Below, piece after piece: positions 35,679 to 44,441 of a DNA stretch of 64,000 nucleotides. The stretch's first letter is position 1; each line of letters opens with the position of its first letter. This stretch comes from Halopseudomonas maritima (GTDB taxonomy: Bacteria; Pseudomonadota; Gammaproteobacteria; Pseudomonadales; Pseudomonadaceae), in assembly GCF_021545785.1 (NCBI RefSeq), contig NZ_CP079801.1, forward strand, positions 248,001 through 312,000. Reading direction: 5' to 3'. Both the position numbers and the translations under genes were made by a program. The notes below the pieces were generated by a model. The model did not search any database. It was not told the DNA's origin and saw only the letters and a program-made list of their open reading frames with translations.

Positions 35679-36668
35679 TCAACGTAGCCGGCGCCGGTAC
35701 CGCTGGACTGGGCTCCGTGGCGACGTGGGGTCGGTCATTTCGATCAATCCCGCGGCAAGCGCCGGTTTCAAATACGACTTGCCGAAGCTTTGACGATGAG
35801 AGAGCCCCAAGCGCTCCATCAACTCGCTAGCCTTGAGTGCAGCCCCTGGAGGCAACTCTGCCAGCAACCGTTTTACTTGGTCGGTTACTTGTTCGGTTAC
35901 TTGGTCGCCAACCACCGCTTCAAGTAACGCTTCGCGCAATGCCGTCAGCATGAAGAGAACGAACGGAGTGGCTTCAGATACCTTGTCTGCCTCGGCCAGA
36001 GCTGCGTAATACTCGCCCTGATGGGCCTGAATAACGGTCTCAACCGGAAGGTAGGCCAGCAGTGGCTGCCAGCGACTCAGGATGAGCGTTTGCCAAAGTC
36101 GCCCCATGCGTCCGTTACCGTCCGCAAACGGATGGATAAACTCAAACTCGTAATGAAACACACAGCTAGCGATCAAGGCCGGTAGTTCTGTAGCAGACAC
36201 CCATGCAAGCAAGTCCTGCATCAGCACGGCCACGCGGCTTGGCGGTGGCGCCATGTGCAGCAGTTGCTCGCCGCGATAGATACCTACGCCGCCCGCGCGA
36301 TAGCACCCTGCACCGTCCAGCAACCCGTGCATGAGAAGTCGATGAGCCGTCAGCAGGTGCTCCACTGAATCAGGTCGCCAACCGGCCATCGCATCATAGG
36401 CTGCAAACGCATTGCGCACTTCCTGGATCTCCACCGGCAGGCCGAGGACACGCTTGCCATCGAGCACAGCGGTTACCTGTTCAACGCTCAAGGTATTGTT
36501 TTCGATGGCAAGAGACGCCTGAATGGTTCGAATCCGATTACCCCGCCGAAGCTGCGGGGTCAGTCGGCTATGCTCCTCAGCAGTCAATCGGCCAACCAGC
36601 TCGCAGATCTCTGTCACCAGAGTCAGCATGCGGGGAGTCAGCGTTAGCGGCGGTTGGTAATCGGGCAC
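35679..36668 (-). CDS. Fic-domain protein (AMP transferase), self-inhibited class II
   Basis: The 329-residue protein carries the Fic active-site motif HPFADGNGRMGR (179-190) in full. An N-terminal inhibitory helix motif SLAIENN (52-58), of the S/TxxxE(G/N)N form, predicts autoinhibition as in class II Fic proteins. The C-terminus has a winged-helix-like segment after a short low-complexity run (VTEQVTDQVKRLL). Fic enzymes transfer AMP to hydroxyl side chains of target proteins. The gene ends 34 bases before the PLD-helicase start and may be its upstream operon partner. The target is unknown. Confidence 0.9.
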   Translation of the reverse strand: MPDYQPPLTLTPRMLTLVTEICELVGRLTAEEHSRLTPQLRRGNRIRTIQASLAIENNTLSVEQVTAVLDGKRVLGLPVEIQEVRNAFAAYDAMAGWRPDSVEHLLTAHRLLMHGLLDGAGCYRAGGVGIYRGEQLLHMAPPPSRVAVLMQDLLAWVSATELPALIASCVFHYEFEFIHPFADGNGRMGRLWQTLILSRWQPLLAYLPVETVIQAHQGEYYAALAEADKVSEATPFVLFMLTALREALLEAVVGDQVTEQVTDQVKRLLAELPPGAALKASELMERLGLSHRQSFGKSYLKPALAAGLIEMTDPTSPRSPVQRYRRRLR

Positions 36669-36805
36669 GTCTCACACCTTAGTCATCAGCAAAGTCGCTT
36701 CACAACGGCTTAGCGCATAATCGCATGCAGTTAATACTACCTGCTGCATTCTGGACAGCTAACGTAATCAGCTCAAGCACCCGATCCATGCTGATCAAAG
36801 CAACG

Positions 36806-37492
36806 TCAGTCCGCGGGCTTACAGCTCTTGGACATTGGCGTCTTGGCGATATCGCCGCTCCCCGTGCAGACAAGACTGACCCGCATGCCAGCCTGTAGCT
36901 TCGCTGCGGAGGATTCATGGGCACGATCCAGTTCGAACTGCGGTTCCATGAACTGATTCACCCCTCCTCGTAGCGTCAGATAAGGGCGTCCGAGAAAGTC
37001 AGTGTTAATCGAATCAACAACACCGGTGACCAAAAAACGCTTGCCCTTAAACTGCTGATCCGCGGCAACAGTATTGCGGTCATAGGCCTGCGCCAACTGA
37101 CTCGCAGTGACCTGCAGCAACGGTTGCTCTACCGGTGCCGGGCGCGGTGTCTGCGGTGCGCTGCTACTGGAAATACTGTTAGAACGAGTGACTGACCCGC
37201 TGCTGGTATCTGCCGCCTGCTGGCCAGTCATTGCCAGAAGCGATAAACCCAGCCAGACAAAGCCGATCACTCGGCTGGTGGTGGAGTGCCCCTTGCGTAA
37301 CAGAAACCAGGAAAACACCAGCGGAAATACTAAGACCCCCACCCCCAACCAGAAGCTTACCGTACGAGGCTGCTCCAACACACGCACCGGCGTAGCCAAG
37401 GGCTTCTTGCCGACCGGGGCACCGCATTTCGGACAGGCTGCTGCCATTTCACTCACAGTGCTGCCGCACTCGCTGCATTCAATCAGTGCCAT
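36806..37492 (-). CDS. Zinc-ribbon membrane protein with OB-fold-like C-terminus
   Basis: The 228-residue protein opens with a zinc ribbon (CSECGSTV and CPKCGAPV), followed by two membrane segments (about residues 45-65 and 74-92), a Ser/Pro-rich linker, and a C-terminal tRNA_anti-like OB domain (VTASQLAQAYDRNTVAADQQ, then KRFLVTGVVDSI and SLVCTGSGDI). This domain order is common in bacterial membrane proteins of unknown role. It faces the WYL regulator gene across a 137-base region that contains the operator, so it may belong to that regulon. Confidence 0.8.
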   Translation of the reverse strand: MALIECSECGSTVSEMAAACPKCGAPVGKKPLATPVRVLEQPRTVSFWLGVGVLVFPLVFSWFLLRKGHSTTSRVIGFVWLGLSLLAMTGQQAADTSSGSVTRSNSISSSSAPQTPRPAPVEQPLLQVTASQLAQAYDRNTVAADQQFKGKRFLVTGVVDSINTDFLGRPYLTLRGGVNQFMEPQFELDRAHESSAAKLQAGMRVSLVCTGSGDIAKTPMSKSCKPAD

Positions 37493-37588
37493 ATGTCTTC
37501 TCCCTGTTTTCCATAACGAGAAAGCTGCAGCAAGGTGGCTTGCAGCTCAGCAGAAACATATGTAGATTTTTTAGACAGATCTATATTG

Positions 37589-37606
37589 TTTACCCATACA
37601 GGTAAA
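37589..37606. promoter_or_regulatory. Operator of the BrxR-like WYL regulator
   Basis: TTTACC-CATACA-GGTAAA is a perfect 6-6-6 inverted repeat. It directly follows a TATATT hexamer (37582-37587) that could be the -10 box of the WYL gene, so binding would block transcription. The right arm continues into AAGTTTTC, the part shared with 32321-32352. Confidence 0.6.
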
Positions 37607-37629
37607 GTTTTCGCACAGGTAAGGACACC

Positions 37630-38505
37630 ATGAAACGCAGCACCACCCCCGAATCCGTTCGCTGGGATCTTGCCCTTCGCTACCGTCTGATCGAGACGGT
37701 CGCCTGGTGGGAAGGTCGGTTGACCACTCAGCACCTGATGCAGAGTTTTGGTATCAGCCGTCAGCAGGCCTCCAAGGACATCAACACCTACATCACCGAG
37801 CATGCGCCGAAGAATCTGGAATACGACAAGCACCTGAAGGGCTATGTGCCGAGCAAGCGGTTCCAGCCGCGCTTTATCGACGACAGCGCCAGCGCATACC
37901 TGCATCTGCTGAACCAGAGCCACGACCGCGCGCCGCATATTGAAGGTTTGGCATTGGCCTATGCCCATACCGAGGTGCTGGATGTGCCGGACAGGTCGGT
38001 GCGTCCTGAGGTGCTGCGGCCGCTGCTGAAGGCCTGTCGCGAAGGTCAGCGACTTGAATGTGAGTATGTGTCGTTTACCACGCCCGATGGCGAGACGCGA
38101 TTGATCGCACCGCATACGCTGGTATTTACCGGTATGCGCTGGCATGTGCGTGCCTACTGCGAGAAGAACGGCGACTACCGCGACTTTGTGCTCAGCCGAT
38201 TCCGTGGTGTGCCTGAGTTGATGGATGACCTGTCGGACAATACGCGCGAGGCGGATACAGGCTGGAATACCCGAGTCGCCGTCATCATTGAGCCAGACTC
38301 ACGTTTGAAGGCTGAACAGCGGGCCATCGTGGAGGCGGATTACGGCATGATCGGCGGGCAGCTGGAGATCCAGACCCGCGGCGCATTGGTGCAGTACGTA
38401 TTGCAGCGCTACCAGATCGACCCAACCAAAGTGCACGCCAAGCCTACAGCCCAGCAGATTGTGGTCGGTAACCTCGAGCAACTGCAGCCGTGGTTTTACA
38501 AGTAA
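37630..38505 (+). CDS. WYL-domain transcription regulator, BrxR/CapW-like
   Basis: The 291-residue protein has an N-terminal winged helix (RYRLIETVAWWEGRLTTQHL, SFGISRQQASKDINTYI), a WYL ligand-binding domain in the middle (residues about 130-200, with HTLVFTGMRWHVRAYC) and a C-terminal WCX-type extension. BrxR and CapW repressors of BREX and CBASS have the same size and layout and bind inverted repeats in front of defence genes. An inverted repeat precedes this gene, pointing to autoregulation. No BREX or CBASS genes are visible, so it probably controls other island genes. Confidence 0.88.
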   Translation: MKRSTTPESVRWDLALRYRLIETVAWWEGRLTTQHLMQSFGISRQQASKDINTYITEHAPKNLEYDKHLKGYVPSKRFQPRFIDDSASAYLHLLNQSHDRAPHIEGLALAYAHTEVLDVPDRSVRPEVLRPLLKACREGQRLECEYVSFTTPDGETRLIAPHTLVFTGMRWHVRAYCEKNGDYRDFVLSRFRGVPELMDDLSDNTREADTGWNTRVAVIIEPDSRLKAEQRAIVEADYGMIGGQLEIQTRGALVQYVLQRYQIDPTKVHAKPTAQQIVVGNLEQLQPWFYK

Positions 38506-38519
38506 CCCAAGGATCCCCG

Positions 38520-39101
38520 ATGGCAACCAAACCCACGCTGTACACATTGTTTATCCAACTGGAGCCGCTGCAAATCGAACCGCCCGTATGGCGTCTAATC
38601 CGGGTAAACAGCGACTGCACGCTACGCAAGCTCCATCACTTCATCCAGGCGGCGTTTGGCTGGCACAGCTGCCACCTGCATGAGTTTCAGGTCGGGCTCA
38701 ATCACTATACGCCGCTGGATCCGGAGTCTACCGACCTGCAGGGCGATGCGCAGGATGACCGACGCGTCAAGCTGACAAAGGCGTTCAAGCATGTGGATCG
38801 TGTGCGCTACACCTATGACTTTGGCGACAGCTGGCAACACGTGATTGCGCTGGAAGCTCAGGAGCCGAGCGATGTATCCGGCACCTGGTGCGAGGTACTC
38901 GATGGTGCCGGCGCCTGTCCGCCAGAGGATGTGAGCGGCGTGCCAGGGTATCTGGACTTTCTGCAGGCGATTGCTCGGCCAGACAGTGACGAAGGCAAAG
39001 AGGCGCTGGCCTGGGCCGGTGGTCACTTTGATCCGACGTTATTTGACTGCAGGGCTGCCAACGCAGCCGTCCAGCGTATCTGCAACAACCTGTGGGGTTA
39101 A
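38520..39101 (+). CDS. pRiA4b ORF3-like protein
   Basis: This 193-residue protein matches the plasmid pRiA4b ORF-3 family: PVWRLIRV, HHFIQAAFGW, HLHEFQVG, YTYDFGDSWQHVI and GGHFDPTLFD are in the expected order. The family is widespread on mobile elements; its biochemical role is not known. The ATG at 38520 with AAGGA upstream is preferred to a start at 38490 inside the regulator gene. It follows the WYL gene by 14 bases, so it is probably co-expressed with it. Confidence 0.85.
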   Translation: MATKPTLYTLFIQLEPLQIEPPVWRLIRVNSDCTLRKLHHFIQAAFGWHSCHLHEFQVGLNHYTPLDPESTDLQGDAQDDRRVKLTKAFKHVDRVRYTYDFGDSWQHVIALEAQEPSDVSGTWCEVLDGAGACPPEDVSGVPGYLDFLQAIARPDSDEGKEALAWAGGHFDPTLFDCRAANAAVQRICNNLWG

Positions 39102-39119
39102 GACTGAAGAAGCTGCTGG

Positions 39120-39659
39120 TTACTCCTCTGGCAGCGTCTTGCAGACCGTCATGAAGAAACGCCCCGGCTGGCCGTCAACCATCTCGACGTAGCCTTCGCG
39201 CCGCTCCTTGCACCAACCTGCATCCCAATCAGCCGCAAACCGCCTGAACTCGACGCCCTCTTCGCACTCGGCTAGAAAGTCCTGCCAGGCCGTATTCAGG
39301 TGTCCGAATGGCAGGTCGGGCACCGCGCCAAGCGGGTCTACAACCCGCTCTCGGGCTTCGATTTCATCCACTGTAAGCGACTCCAGTAAATGGTCCCCGG
39401 CTACAGCGAACTCGGGTTTGGGCGCTTCTGGTTCAAACGGTCGCTCCAGCAGAGGAAGCAGAAGCAGCACCGGCCAAATCACACTACTGATCAGAATCAG
39501 TGGTAACCAGCGCCGCTTGGGTGGCTGCCAGTCCGGGTCAAGGGCCTGCGCTACCACCTCGGTTATTGGCGGGTTTGTTGCGTAGGCTCGCGCGCCATTG
39601 ATGCTGAAGCCAATGCCGACCAGCAGACCAATGCCGAGATACAGGTAGAGATAGGTCAA
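39120..39659 (-). CDS. Membrane protein of unknown function
   Basis: The 179-residue protein has two hydrophobic segments (about residues 3-20 and 52-70) and a soluble C-terminal half rich in Glu and Asp. No family is recognised. It is the last gene of a three-gene set with overlapping ends (63, 167 and 179 residues), all on the minus strand, and converges with the pRiA4b-like gene. Confidence 0.65.
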   Translation of the reverse strand: MTYLYLYLGIGLLVGIGFSINGARAYATNPPITEVVAQALDPDWQPPKRRWLPLILISSVIWPVLLLLPLLERPFEPEAPKPEFAVAGDHLLESLTVDEIEARERVVDPLGAVPDLPFGHLNTAWQDFLAECEEGVEFRRFAADWDAGWCKERREGYVEMVDGQPGRFFMTVCKTLPEE

Positions 39660-40159
39660 TCGTCCGTCTCCTGCTGCGTGCCCGGCCTCGAAAACACCGT
39701 CAGCGCCCCGACACCATATCCCTCGGGGGCATCCGGGTTGTCCGATACGCCGTTGTGCTTCTCCGCCGACGCAACAAGCACACCCCGCTCAAAATCCAGC
39801 AGCACATCGCGCTCGTAGACACTTGCGTAACCCGCGTGAACGTACTTCAGCAGCCTGCCACGCGGGACCCTGATGCGGCCGGAGTACCAGTGCGCGAATA
39901 CCCGTTCCGGATAGCCCGGGAAGACCGATTCCAACGACGCGTCCGCCCCATCACTCAGCCAACCCTGGATCGCGATCAAGTACAGCCGGTCTTCCAATAG
40001 CTCCCAGGTGGCAACATAACCACGCATGAGCGCCGTGGAGCTAGGTTCAAACTCAGGATAGGCGCCGCCCAAACGAAAGTAGGTGCCAAGCGGTGCATCA
40101 CACATGGTCAGCCGTTCGCCCTGATAGAAAAGCAGATCACCGATCTGAGCGGTCATCAC
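39656..40159 (-). CDS. Unknown soluble protein
   Basis: The 167-residue protein has no recognised family. It contains aromatic motifs such as RLYLIAIQGWLSDG and VFAHWYSGRIRVPRG; a similar carbohydrate or small-domain fold cannot be named with confidence. Its start overlaps the upstream small membrane protein and its stop overlaps the downstream gene, so the three are translated as one unit. Confidence 0.65.
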   Translation of the reverse strand: MMTAQIGDLLFYQGERLTMCDAPLGTYFRLGGAYPEFEPSSTALMRGYVATWELLEDRLYLIAIQGWLSDGADASLESVFPGYPERVFAHWYSGRIRVPRGRLLKYVHAGYASVYERDVLLDFERGVLVASAEKHNGVSDNPDAPEGYGVGALTVFSRPGTQQETDD

Positions 40160-40347
40160 GCCTCCGATGGTGGATCAGGTAGTTCAGGCACAGAAAAGGC
40201 CGCAGCACCGAGCAGCAACGCAACCCCAAACATGAACAACCCCATGCCCCAGGACTCCGTCAAACCCAGCCAGAGTCCGTAGCCCATGGTCGCCAGCTGC
40301 AGCATCAGGATGCTGGCGTTAAAGATGTACTTGATCAGAATGCTCAT
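40156..40347 (-). CDS. Small membrane protein
   Basis: This 63-residue protein is nearly all hydrophobic, with two membrane segments (about residues 5-27 and 32-50). It overlaps the next gene by four bases. Function unknown; it may anchor the 167- and 179-residue proteins. Confidence 0.6.
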   Translation of the reverse strand: MSILIKYIFNASILMLQLATMGYGLWLGLTESWGMGLFMFGVALLLGAAAFSVPELPDPPSEA

Positions 40348-40403
40348 ACCGCAATTCCTCCTACCAAGAACAAAGCCCGATGAGGCTCATGGCGCGACGG
40401 CGC

Positions 40404-41159
40404 TTACGCTAACGCTCTCGAAGCAACGCCGGTCTTGATGCGCTCGATGACCTGATCTCTGAACTCTGCATGTCCATACTCCGCGCGCGGATGCGCTATG
40501 CGGTAGCAGGTGGCACCGGCCGCTTCAAACTCCCAGAGCTTGCCCGGCACCAGCTTTTCTTTAGCGGTTTGGTACCCGCCGAAGTGATCAATAAACAGGC
40601 TCCGAATGGCCTCATCGGCGCCTTTGATGCCTGAAGCGAATACAATGAAATTCGGTTTGAAACGGCGTATCTGCGCAGCAAGCAGTTGCTGTGACGCTGA
40701 TACGATCTCATCGAACTCGGTAGCTGGGCGATTTCTTGGGCTCTTCTTGTCATAGTCCCAGGCAAACAGGTTCGCGTAGATCAGTGCTCTCGGGTGTAGG
40801 TCAAGCTCCCTGGCCAGCCGGAAGTAGTACTGCATAAAACGGCTTCTGGACGTCTCGACGACCTTGTCGCCTTTCAACTTGAAATGACTCCTATAGCGCC
40901 CGAGGGACTCATCTACAACCTCCGATACCGCGACGCCACCGAGTCCCGCAGCCCGCTTGATGGTATTTCTTGGCGGAGACGTATTGGTGTTCCAACCTGC
41001 CGTCTCACGGCCGACCAGCATGACTTTCGTCTCAGCTGCCCAATACTCCTCAAACGGATCAGGCAAAAACACACCCGAGTACTTGTCTTCGGCCAGGTTG
41101 AACTGGTCAATCTGCAGCCCCTGCAGAATGCGTACGTATTCCTGTTTCAATGCATCCAT
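40404..41159 (-). CDS. Unknown protein with UDG-like fold features
   Basis: The 251-residue protein shows VMLVGRETAGWN near residue 46, FIVFASGIKG in the middle and RIAHPRAEYGHAEF near the C-terminus. This spacing recalls the uracil-DNA glycosylase superfamily (an N-terminal catalytic loop after a strand, and a late HP motif), but the key GxDPY motif is replaced. Proteins of this type occur alone in accessory regions. The assignment is tentative; it could equally be an unrelated alpha/beta protein. Confidence 0.7.
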   Translation of the reverse strand: MDALKQEYVRILQGLQIDQFNLAEDKYSGVFLPDPFEEYWAAETKVMLVGRETAGWNTNTSPPRNTIKRAAGLGGVAVSEVVDESLGRYRSHFKLKGDKVVETSRSRFMQYYFRLARELDLHPRALIYANLFAWDYDKKSPRNRPATEFDEIVSASQQLLAAQIRRFKPNFIVFASGIKGADEAIRSLFIDHFGGYQTAKEKLVPGKLWEFEAAGATCYRIAHPRAEYGHAEFRDQVIERIKTGVASRALA

Positions 41160-41171
41160 TCGTTACGTCCT

Positions 41172-41510
41172 CTATCCATTTTCAGATTCGTCATCGACCA
41201 GCCAGTCAACGCTTATGGCGCCTTGGCTTATGCTCACGATACCGTTTTTCCATCGAGATTGACCGCACTGCGCACGATACCGAATGAGGATGTCCAGCAG
41301 TTCCATCAGATACACCTTGAATCCTGAGTCGTTGGCTAGCACGTACCAGGTGACATCAGTGGACCAGGACGCATGGCTCAGGCGGGCCTCATCATCGGCA
41401 GCAAAGCGAACCTCGCAACTGCCATCCGCATGCTCGGGGAACTGCCGGAGCAGCATCCCAAGACGCAAGGATTCGAAGTCTGGATCAAACTCGGTTTCTT
41501 CTACGGTCAT
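41172..41510 (-). CDS. Unknown small protein
   Basis: The 112-residue protein is acidic (MTVEETEFDPDFESLRLGML) and has no recognised family. The ATG at 41510 is chosen because the sequence upstream of it has poor coding character. It lies 12 bases before the 251-residue gene and is probably its upstream operon partner. It diverges from the gene at 41636. Confidence 0.55.
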   Translation of the reverse strand: MTVEETEFDPDFESLRLGMLLRQFPEHADGSCEVRFAADDEARLSHASWSTDVTWYVLANDSGFKVYLMELLDILIRYRAQCGQSRWKNGIVSISQGAISVDWLVDDESENG

Positions 41511-41592
41511 GGTATGCGGTCCTTCCGGGCATCTGCCGAGTGGCTCATTTGGACAGCATGACAGTCTGAGCGACAGACTCTGTCGCATAGGA

Positions 41593-41610
41593 GTGGATAC
41601 TGACATCCAC
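41593..41610. promoter_or_regulatory. 6-6-6 inverted repeat between divergent genes
   Basis: GTGGAT-ACTGAC-ATCCAC is a perfect inverted repeat in the 125-base region between the divergent genes starting at 41510 and 41636. Another repeat, AGTCTG-N5-CAGACT, lies at 41563-41579. Both could be operators; no regulator is assigned. Confidence 0.35.
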
Positions 41611-41635
41611 GCAGACAACAAGGAGCCAATGCTCA

Positions 41636-42016
41636 ATGGCGATAGATCTCGAATTTCTGAACTTCATCGTTCCAATCTCCGTGATCGAACGGAAATACCC
41701 AGGTGGCTGGCAGCAGTGCAGGACGGACTACATCGGTGAAACCGGCGGCCCTGCAAGGCATGACGACCAGCTGTTTCGGCTTGGCGCCATGGATCCGCTG
41801 AGCATGGGGCTTATGGTCAGAGAGTGGGAGGAGATGGGATTTCAGATAGAGCGCAAAGTGAAAGGCGAGAGCAGATGGAACCACGGCTGCATCATTGGAG
41901 CCGGCGAATGTGCACCCACCCTACCCTGCGCCTGGTTGATGGTCGCTGACGATGGCATGTCAGCCCGGATGAAACCGGGGCATCCGTATGAAACGAATCT
42001 AAATAAACGCAGCTAA
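41636..42016 (+). CDS. Unknown protein
   Basis: This 126-residue protein has no recognised family. It is Trp/Met-rich in the middle (SMGLMVREWEEMGF) and contains one Cys pair. An AAGGAG site lies 12 bases before the ATG, a little long; a nearer ATG is out of frame. It is divergent from the 112-residue gene. Confidence 0.55.
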   Translation: MAIDLEFLNFIVPISVIERKYPGGWQQCRTDYIGETGGPARHDDQLFRLGAMDPLSMGLMVREWEEMGFQIERKVKGESRWNHGCIIGAGECAPTLPCAWLMVADDGMSARMKPGHPYETNLNKRS

Positions 42017-42077
42017 GCTCAAAAGCAGTCATGCTCTAGTGGGTCTGAAGCTCTCGCAGGCCCAATGCTCCAGCAAT

Positions 42078-43313
42078 TCACCAGCCCGGATAACGCCGAC
42101 GCAGCTCCGCCTCGCCACCTGTCTCATACGTCGCCGGAATGTCGACCAGGTCCAGAGCCACCTGCGTAATCACATCACGCAACTCCAGCTCCTCCAGCCA
42201 GCGCTCAGGAATAGCCTGTGGGCCATAGATCAAACCGAGCAGATTACCGGCAATCATGCCAGTGCTGTCACTGTCACCACTGTGGTTTACGGCCATGATG
42301 ATGCCGTCCTCCAAGCTTTCCGCCGCCAGCGCGCACCAGAGACCGATGGCGAGTGCTTCGTCTGCAACCCAGCCTCCGCCCAGTTCGGCGATACGTTCCG
42401 GGTTGGGCCGCACGCCCTGCTGGTGCAACCGCAGCACATATTCCACAAGCCTGCGGGTTTCCTGCATTCCTGCTTTGCCACCGTGAGCCTGCAGGGCGAT
42501 CACCACCACTTCGGCCAACGGCAATGACTGACGCCACAAGCGATTCAGAATGTCAGCAAACAAACCAGCCGCCAGGTAGCCGGTTGGGTGGCCATGGGTC
42601 AGCCGAGCCGACTCACACGCGACCGCGAATGGGTCGAACAAAAAGGCACAGGGCGCAACGCGCATGACGCCACCACAGCCCTTGCTGTCGTTCACCGCCG
42701 GCTCACCAAACACCCGGCTATCCATCAGCGCAGACAAGCAGGTATTGCCCGGCGCTCGGCGTGACCATAGCGCAACCTCCTCGATCAACCAGCCATCCCG
42801 GCAGGGGCTCAATGCAGGCTCAACGCCTTGCGTGAGCAACCAGCGCTGCAACGCGTGGTGAATGACCGCCGGTACGTGACAGCTACCCGTTTCACGCTGA
42901 CGTACAAAAGCCCGCAACAGCCCCTCAGCGGTGAACAGCATCATCTGGGTGTCGTCGGTTACCGCACCGCGTCGGCCATAGATCGGCGCCATTGAGCGAA
43001 TACCCCAGTTACCGAAACCCCGACGAATCTCGTCCCAGGACAGGAACTCGACCCTGGCGCCCAAAGCGTCACCGGCCGCCCCTGCCAACAGGCAGCCAAG
43101 CACACGCTCTGCCTGAGGTGACATTGGCGCAGGCATCGACCATCGCCGTTCACGCCCACACACAGAAGCTTGTGTCACGCTGATTTCGCCTTCGTCACCG
43201 CCTTCAAGAGCAATACGCGGATGGCCGCATACATCGCGCTGCAAATAGCGCAGCAGCAGTTCCTGGCGTTGTGCGGTAGAAAGCGTGTGAGGGCTGGTCA
43301 GGGTTGCGTTCAT
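42078..43313 (-). CDS. ADP-ribosylglycohydrolase (DraG/ARH family)
   Basis: The 411-residue protein contains the ARH metal-binding motifs: AGAAGDALGARVEF near residue 80, TDDTQMM near 120 and NHSGDSDSTGMIAGNLLG near 345. Such enzymes remove ADP-ribose from proteins or nucleic acids with two divalent metal ions. About 65 residues before the domain, including CGHPRIALEGGDEGEIS, are not part of the usual fold; a later ATG at 43136 would omit them. It is divergent from a WYL-HEPN gene pair across an 87-base region. No ADP-ribosyltransferase is recognised in the window. Confidence 0.88.
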   Translation of the reverse strand: MNATLTSPHTLSTAQRQELLLRYLQRDVCGHPRIALEGGDEGEISVTQASVCGRERRWSMPAPMSPQAERVLGCLLAGAAGDALGARVEFLSWDEIRRGFGNWGIRSMAPIYGRRGAVTDDTQMMLFTAEGLLRAFVRQRETGSCHVPAVIHHALQRWLLTQGVEPALSPCRDGWLIEEVALWSRRAPGNTCLSALMDSRVFGEPAVNDSKGCGGVMRVAPCAFLFDPFAVACESARLTHGHPTGYLAAGLFADILNRLWRQSLPLAEVVVIALQAHGGKAGMQETRRLVEYVLRLHQQGVRPNPERIAELGGGWVADEALAIGLWCALAAESLEDGIIMAVNHSGDSDSTGMIAGNLLGLIYGPQAIPERWLEELELRDVITQVALDLVDIPATYETGGEAELRRRYPGW

Positions 43314-43353
43314 TCAGTCACTCCATGGTCATTGCTGAGTGACATCCTAGATT

Positions 43354-43375
43354 CGACATGCGACGATTCATGTCG
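43354..43375. promoter_or_regulatory. Operator candidate between the hydrolase and WYL genes
   Basis: CGACATG-CGACGATT-CATGTCG is a perfect 7-base inverted repeat in the divergent promoter region. It lies 26 bases before the WYL start and is suited to controlling both directions. Confidence 0.5.
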
Positions 43376-43400
43376 CTGCCACTAGACACAAGGACTTGCC

Positions 43401-44441
43401 ATGAGCCAGCACGATACGTTGATGCGCCACCTCGCCCTGCTGCGCATGATCCCCCGGCACCCCGCCAAGCGCGCGACCACTACCCTGCATGAAAAGCTCA
43501 GCGAAGAAGGGTTCACCCTGACGCCACGCTCCTTGCAGCGCGACCTTGAACGGCTCTCGACCTGGTTTCCGCTTACCTGCGACAAATCCGAAAAGCCCTA
43601 TCGCTGGTCTTACGTTGCCAGCTACGCCAGTGACCTGCCAGCGATGGATACGGTCGAGGCTCTGGTGCTGGTCATGGCAGAGCAAGGATTGGCAGACAAG
43701 CTGCCGCCCTCCGCACTCAGTCACATCAGCTACCGCTTTGAACGCGCACGCCAGCACCTTGAGAGTCTGCATGCAAATGGGCTCTCCCATTGGAGCAAGC
43801 GCGTTTCCAGCATTCCTGAAGGCAAGTCGCTGATTGCACCAGAAGTCAAAGCAGGCATTTGGGACGCTGTGTCGGATGCCTTGCTCAATCAGCAAGCCAT
43901 TGAGGTGGACTACCTCAGCCGCTACAAGCAGGATCTCCAGCACTTCACAGTCCACCCGCAAGGACTGGTGACGCGCGGGCAGATCAGCTATGTCCTTGCC
44001 ACCATCAACCAGCACGATGACATCCGTCAGTTGGCGCTGCATCGCTTTCAAGCAGTAAAACACAGCAGCGAAGCTTACCGGCCACATCCGGACTTCAACG
44101 TGCAGGATTACATCACCGAAGGCAGCTTTGGCTTGCCAGTCACAACAGACCCGGTGGTGCTTGTTGCCCAGCTGAACAACCACGTTGCCTGGAAGCTGAG
44201 GGAAACACCGGTAAGCGATGATCAAACATTGTCTGAACCCGACGCAGATGGCTGGATTGAGTTACGCGCAACAGTACCGAACGACCAGCAAACCCTCTGG
44301 TGGATTCACGGCTTCGGTGCCGGCTTTCACGTAGTGCAACCGGCTGAGTGGCGAGATCATCAGGCGGAACAGGCGGAGAAGATCTTGTCGCAGGCCAGAA
44401 AAAACGGTTACCAGCCTGTACAGCAGGAGGTGACGTCATGA
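43401..44441 (+). CDS. WYL-domain transcription regulator
   Basis: The 346-residue protein has an N-terminal helix-turn-helix (HLALLRMIPRHP then LTPRSLQRDLERLS) followed by a WYL domain (residues about 150-230, IEVDYLSRYKQDL and VLATINQHDDIRQLALHR) and a C-terminal extension. It belongs to the YafY-type group and differs from the other WYL protein of the window. An AAGGA site precedes the ATG, and a palindrome lies in front of it. It is translationally coupled to the HEPN gene. Confidence 0.88.
   Translation: MSQHDTLMRHLALLRMIPRHPAKRATTTLHEKLSEEGFTLTPRSLQRDLERLSTWFPLTCDKSEKPYRWSYVASYASDLPAMDTVEALVLVMAEQGLADKLPPSALSHISYRFERARQHLESLHANGLSHWSKRVSSIPEGKSLIAPEVKAGIWDAVSDALLNQQAIEVDYLSRYKQDLQHFTVHPQGLVTRGQISYVLATINQHDDIRQLALHRFQAVKHSSEAYRPHPDFNVQDYITEGSFGLPVTTDPVVLVAQLNNHVAWKLRETPVSDDQTLSEPDADGWIELRATVPNDQQTLWWIHGFGAGFHVVQPAEWRDHQAEQAEKILSQARKNGYQPVQQEVTS

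Noticed and set aside
36525..36535. GGTTCGAATCC, resembling a tRNA T-loop
   Set aside because: It lies inside the intact Fic coding region and no acceptor or anticodon stem can be formed around it.
37630..38505. BREX system suggested by the BrxR-like regulator
   Set aside because: None of the BREX core genes (pglX, pglZ, brxC and others) is present; WYL regulators of this type control many other loci.
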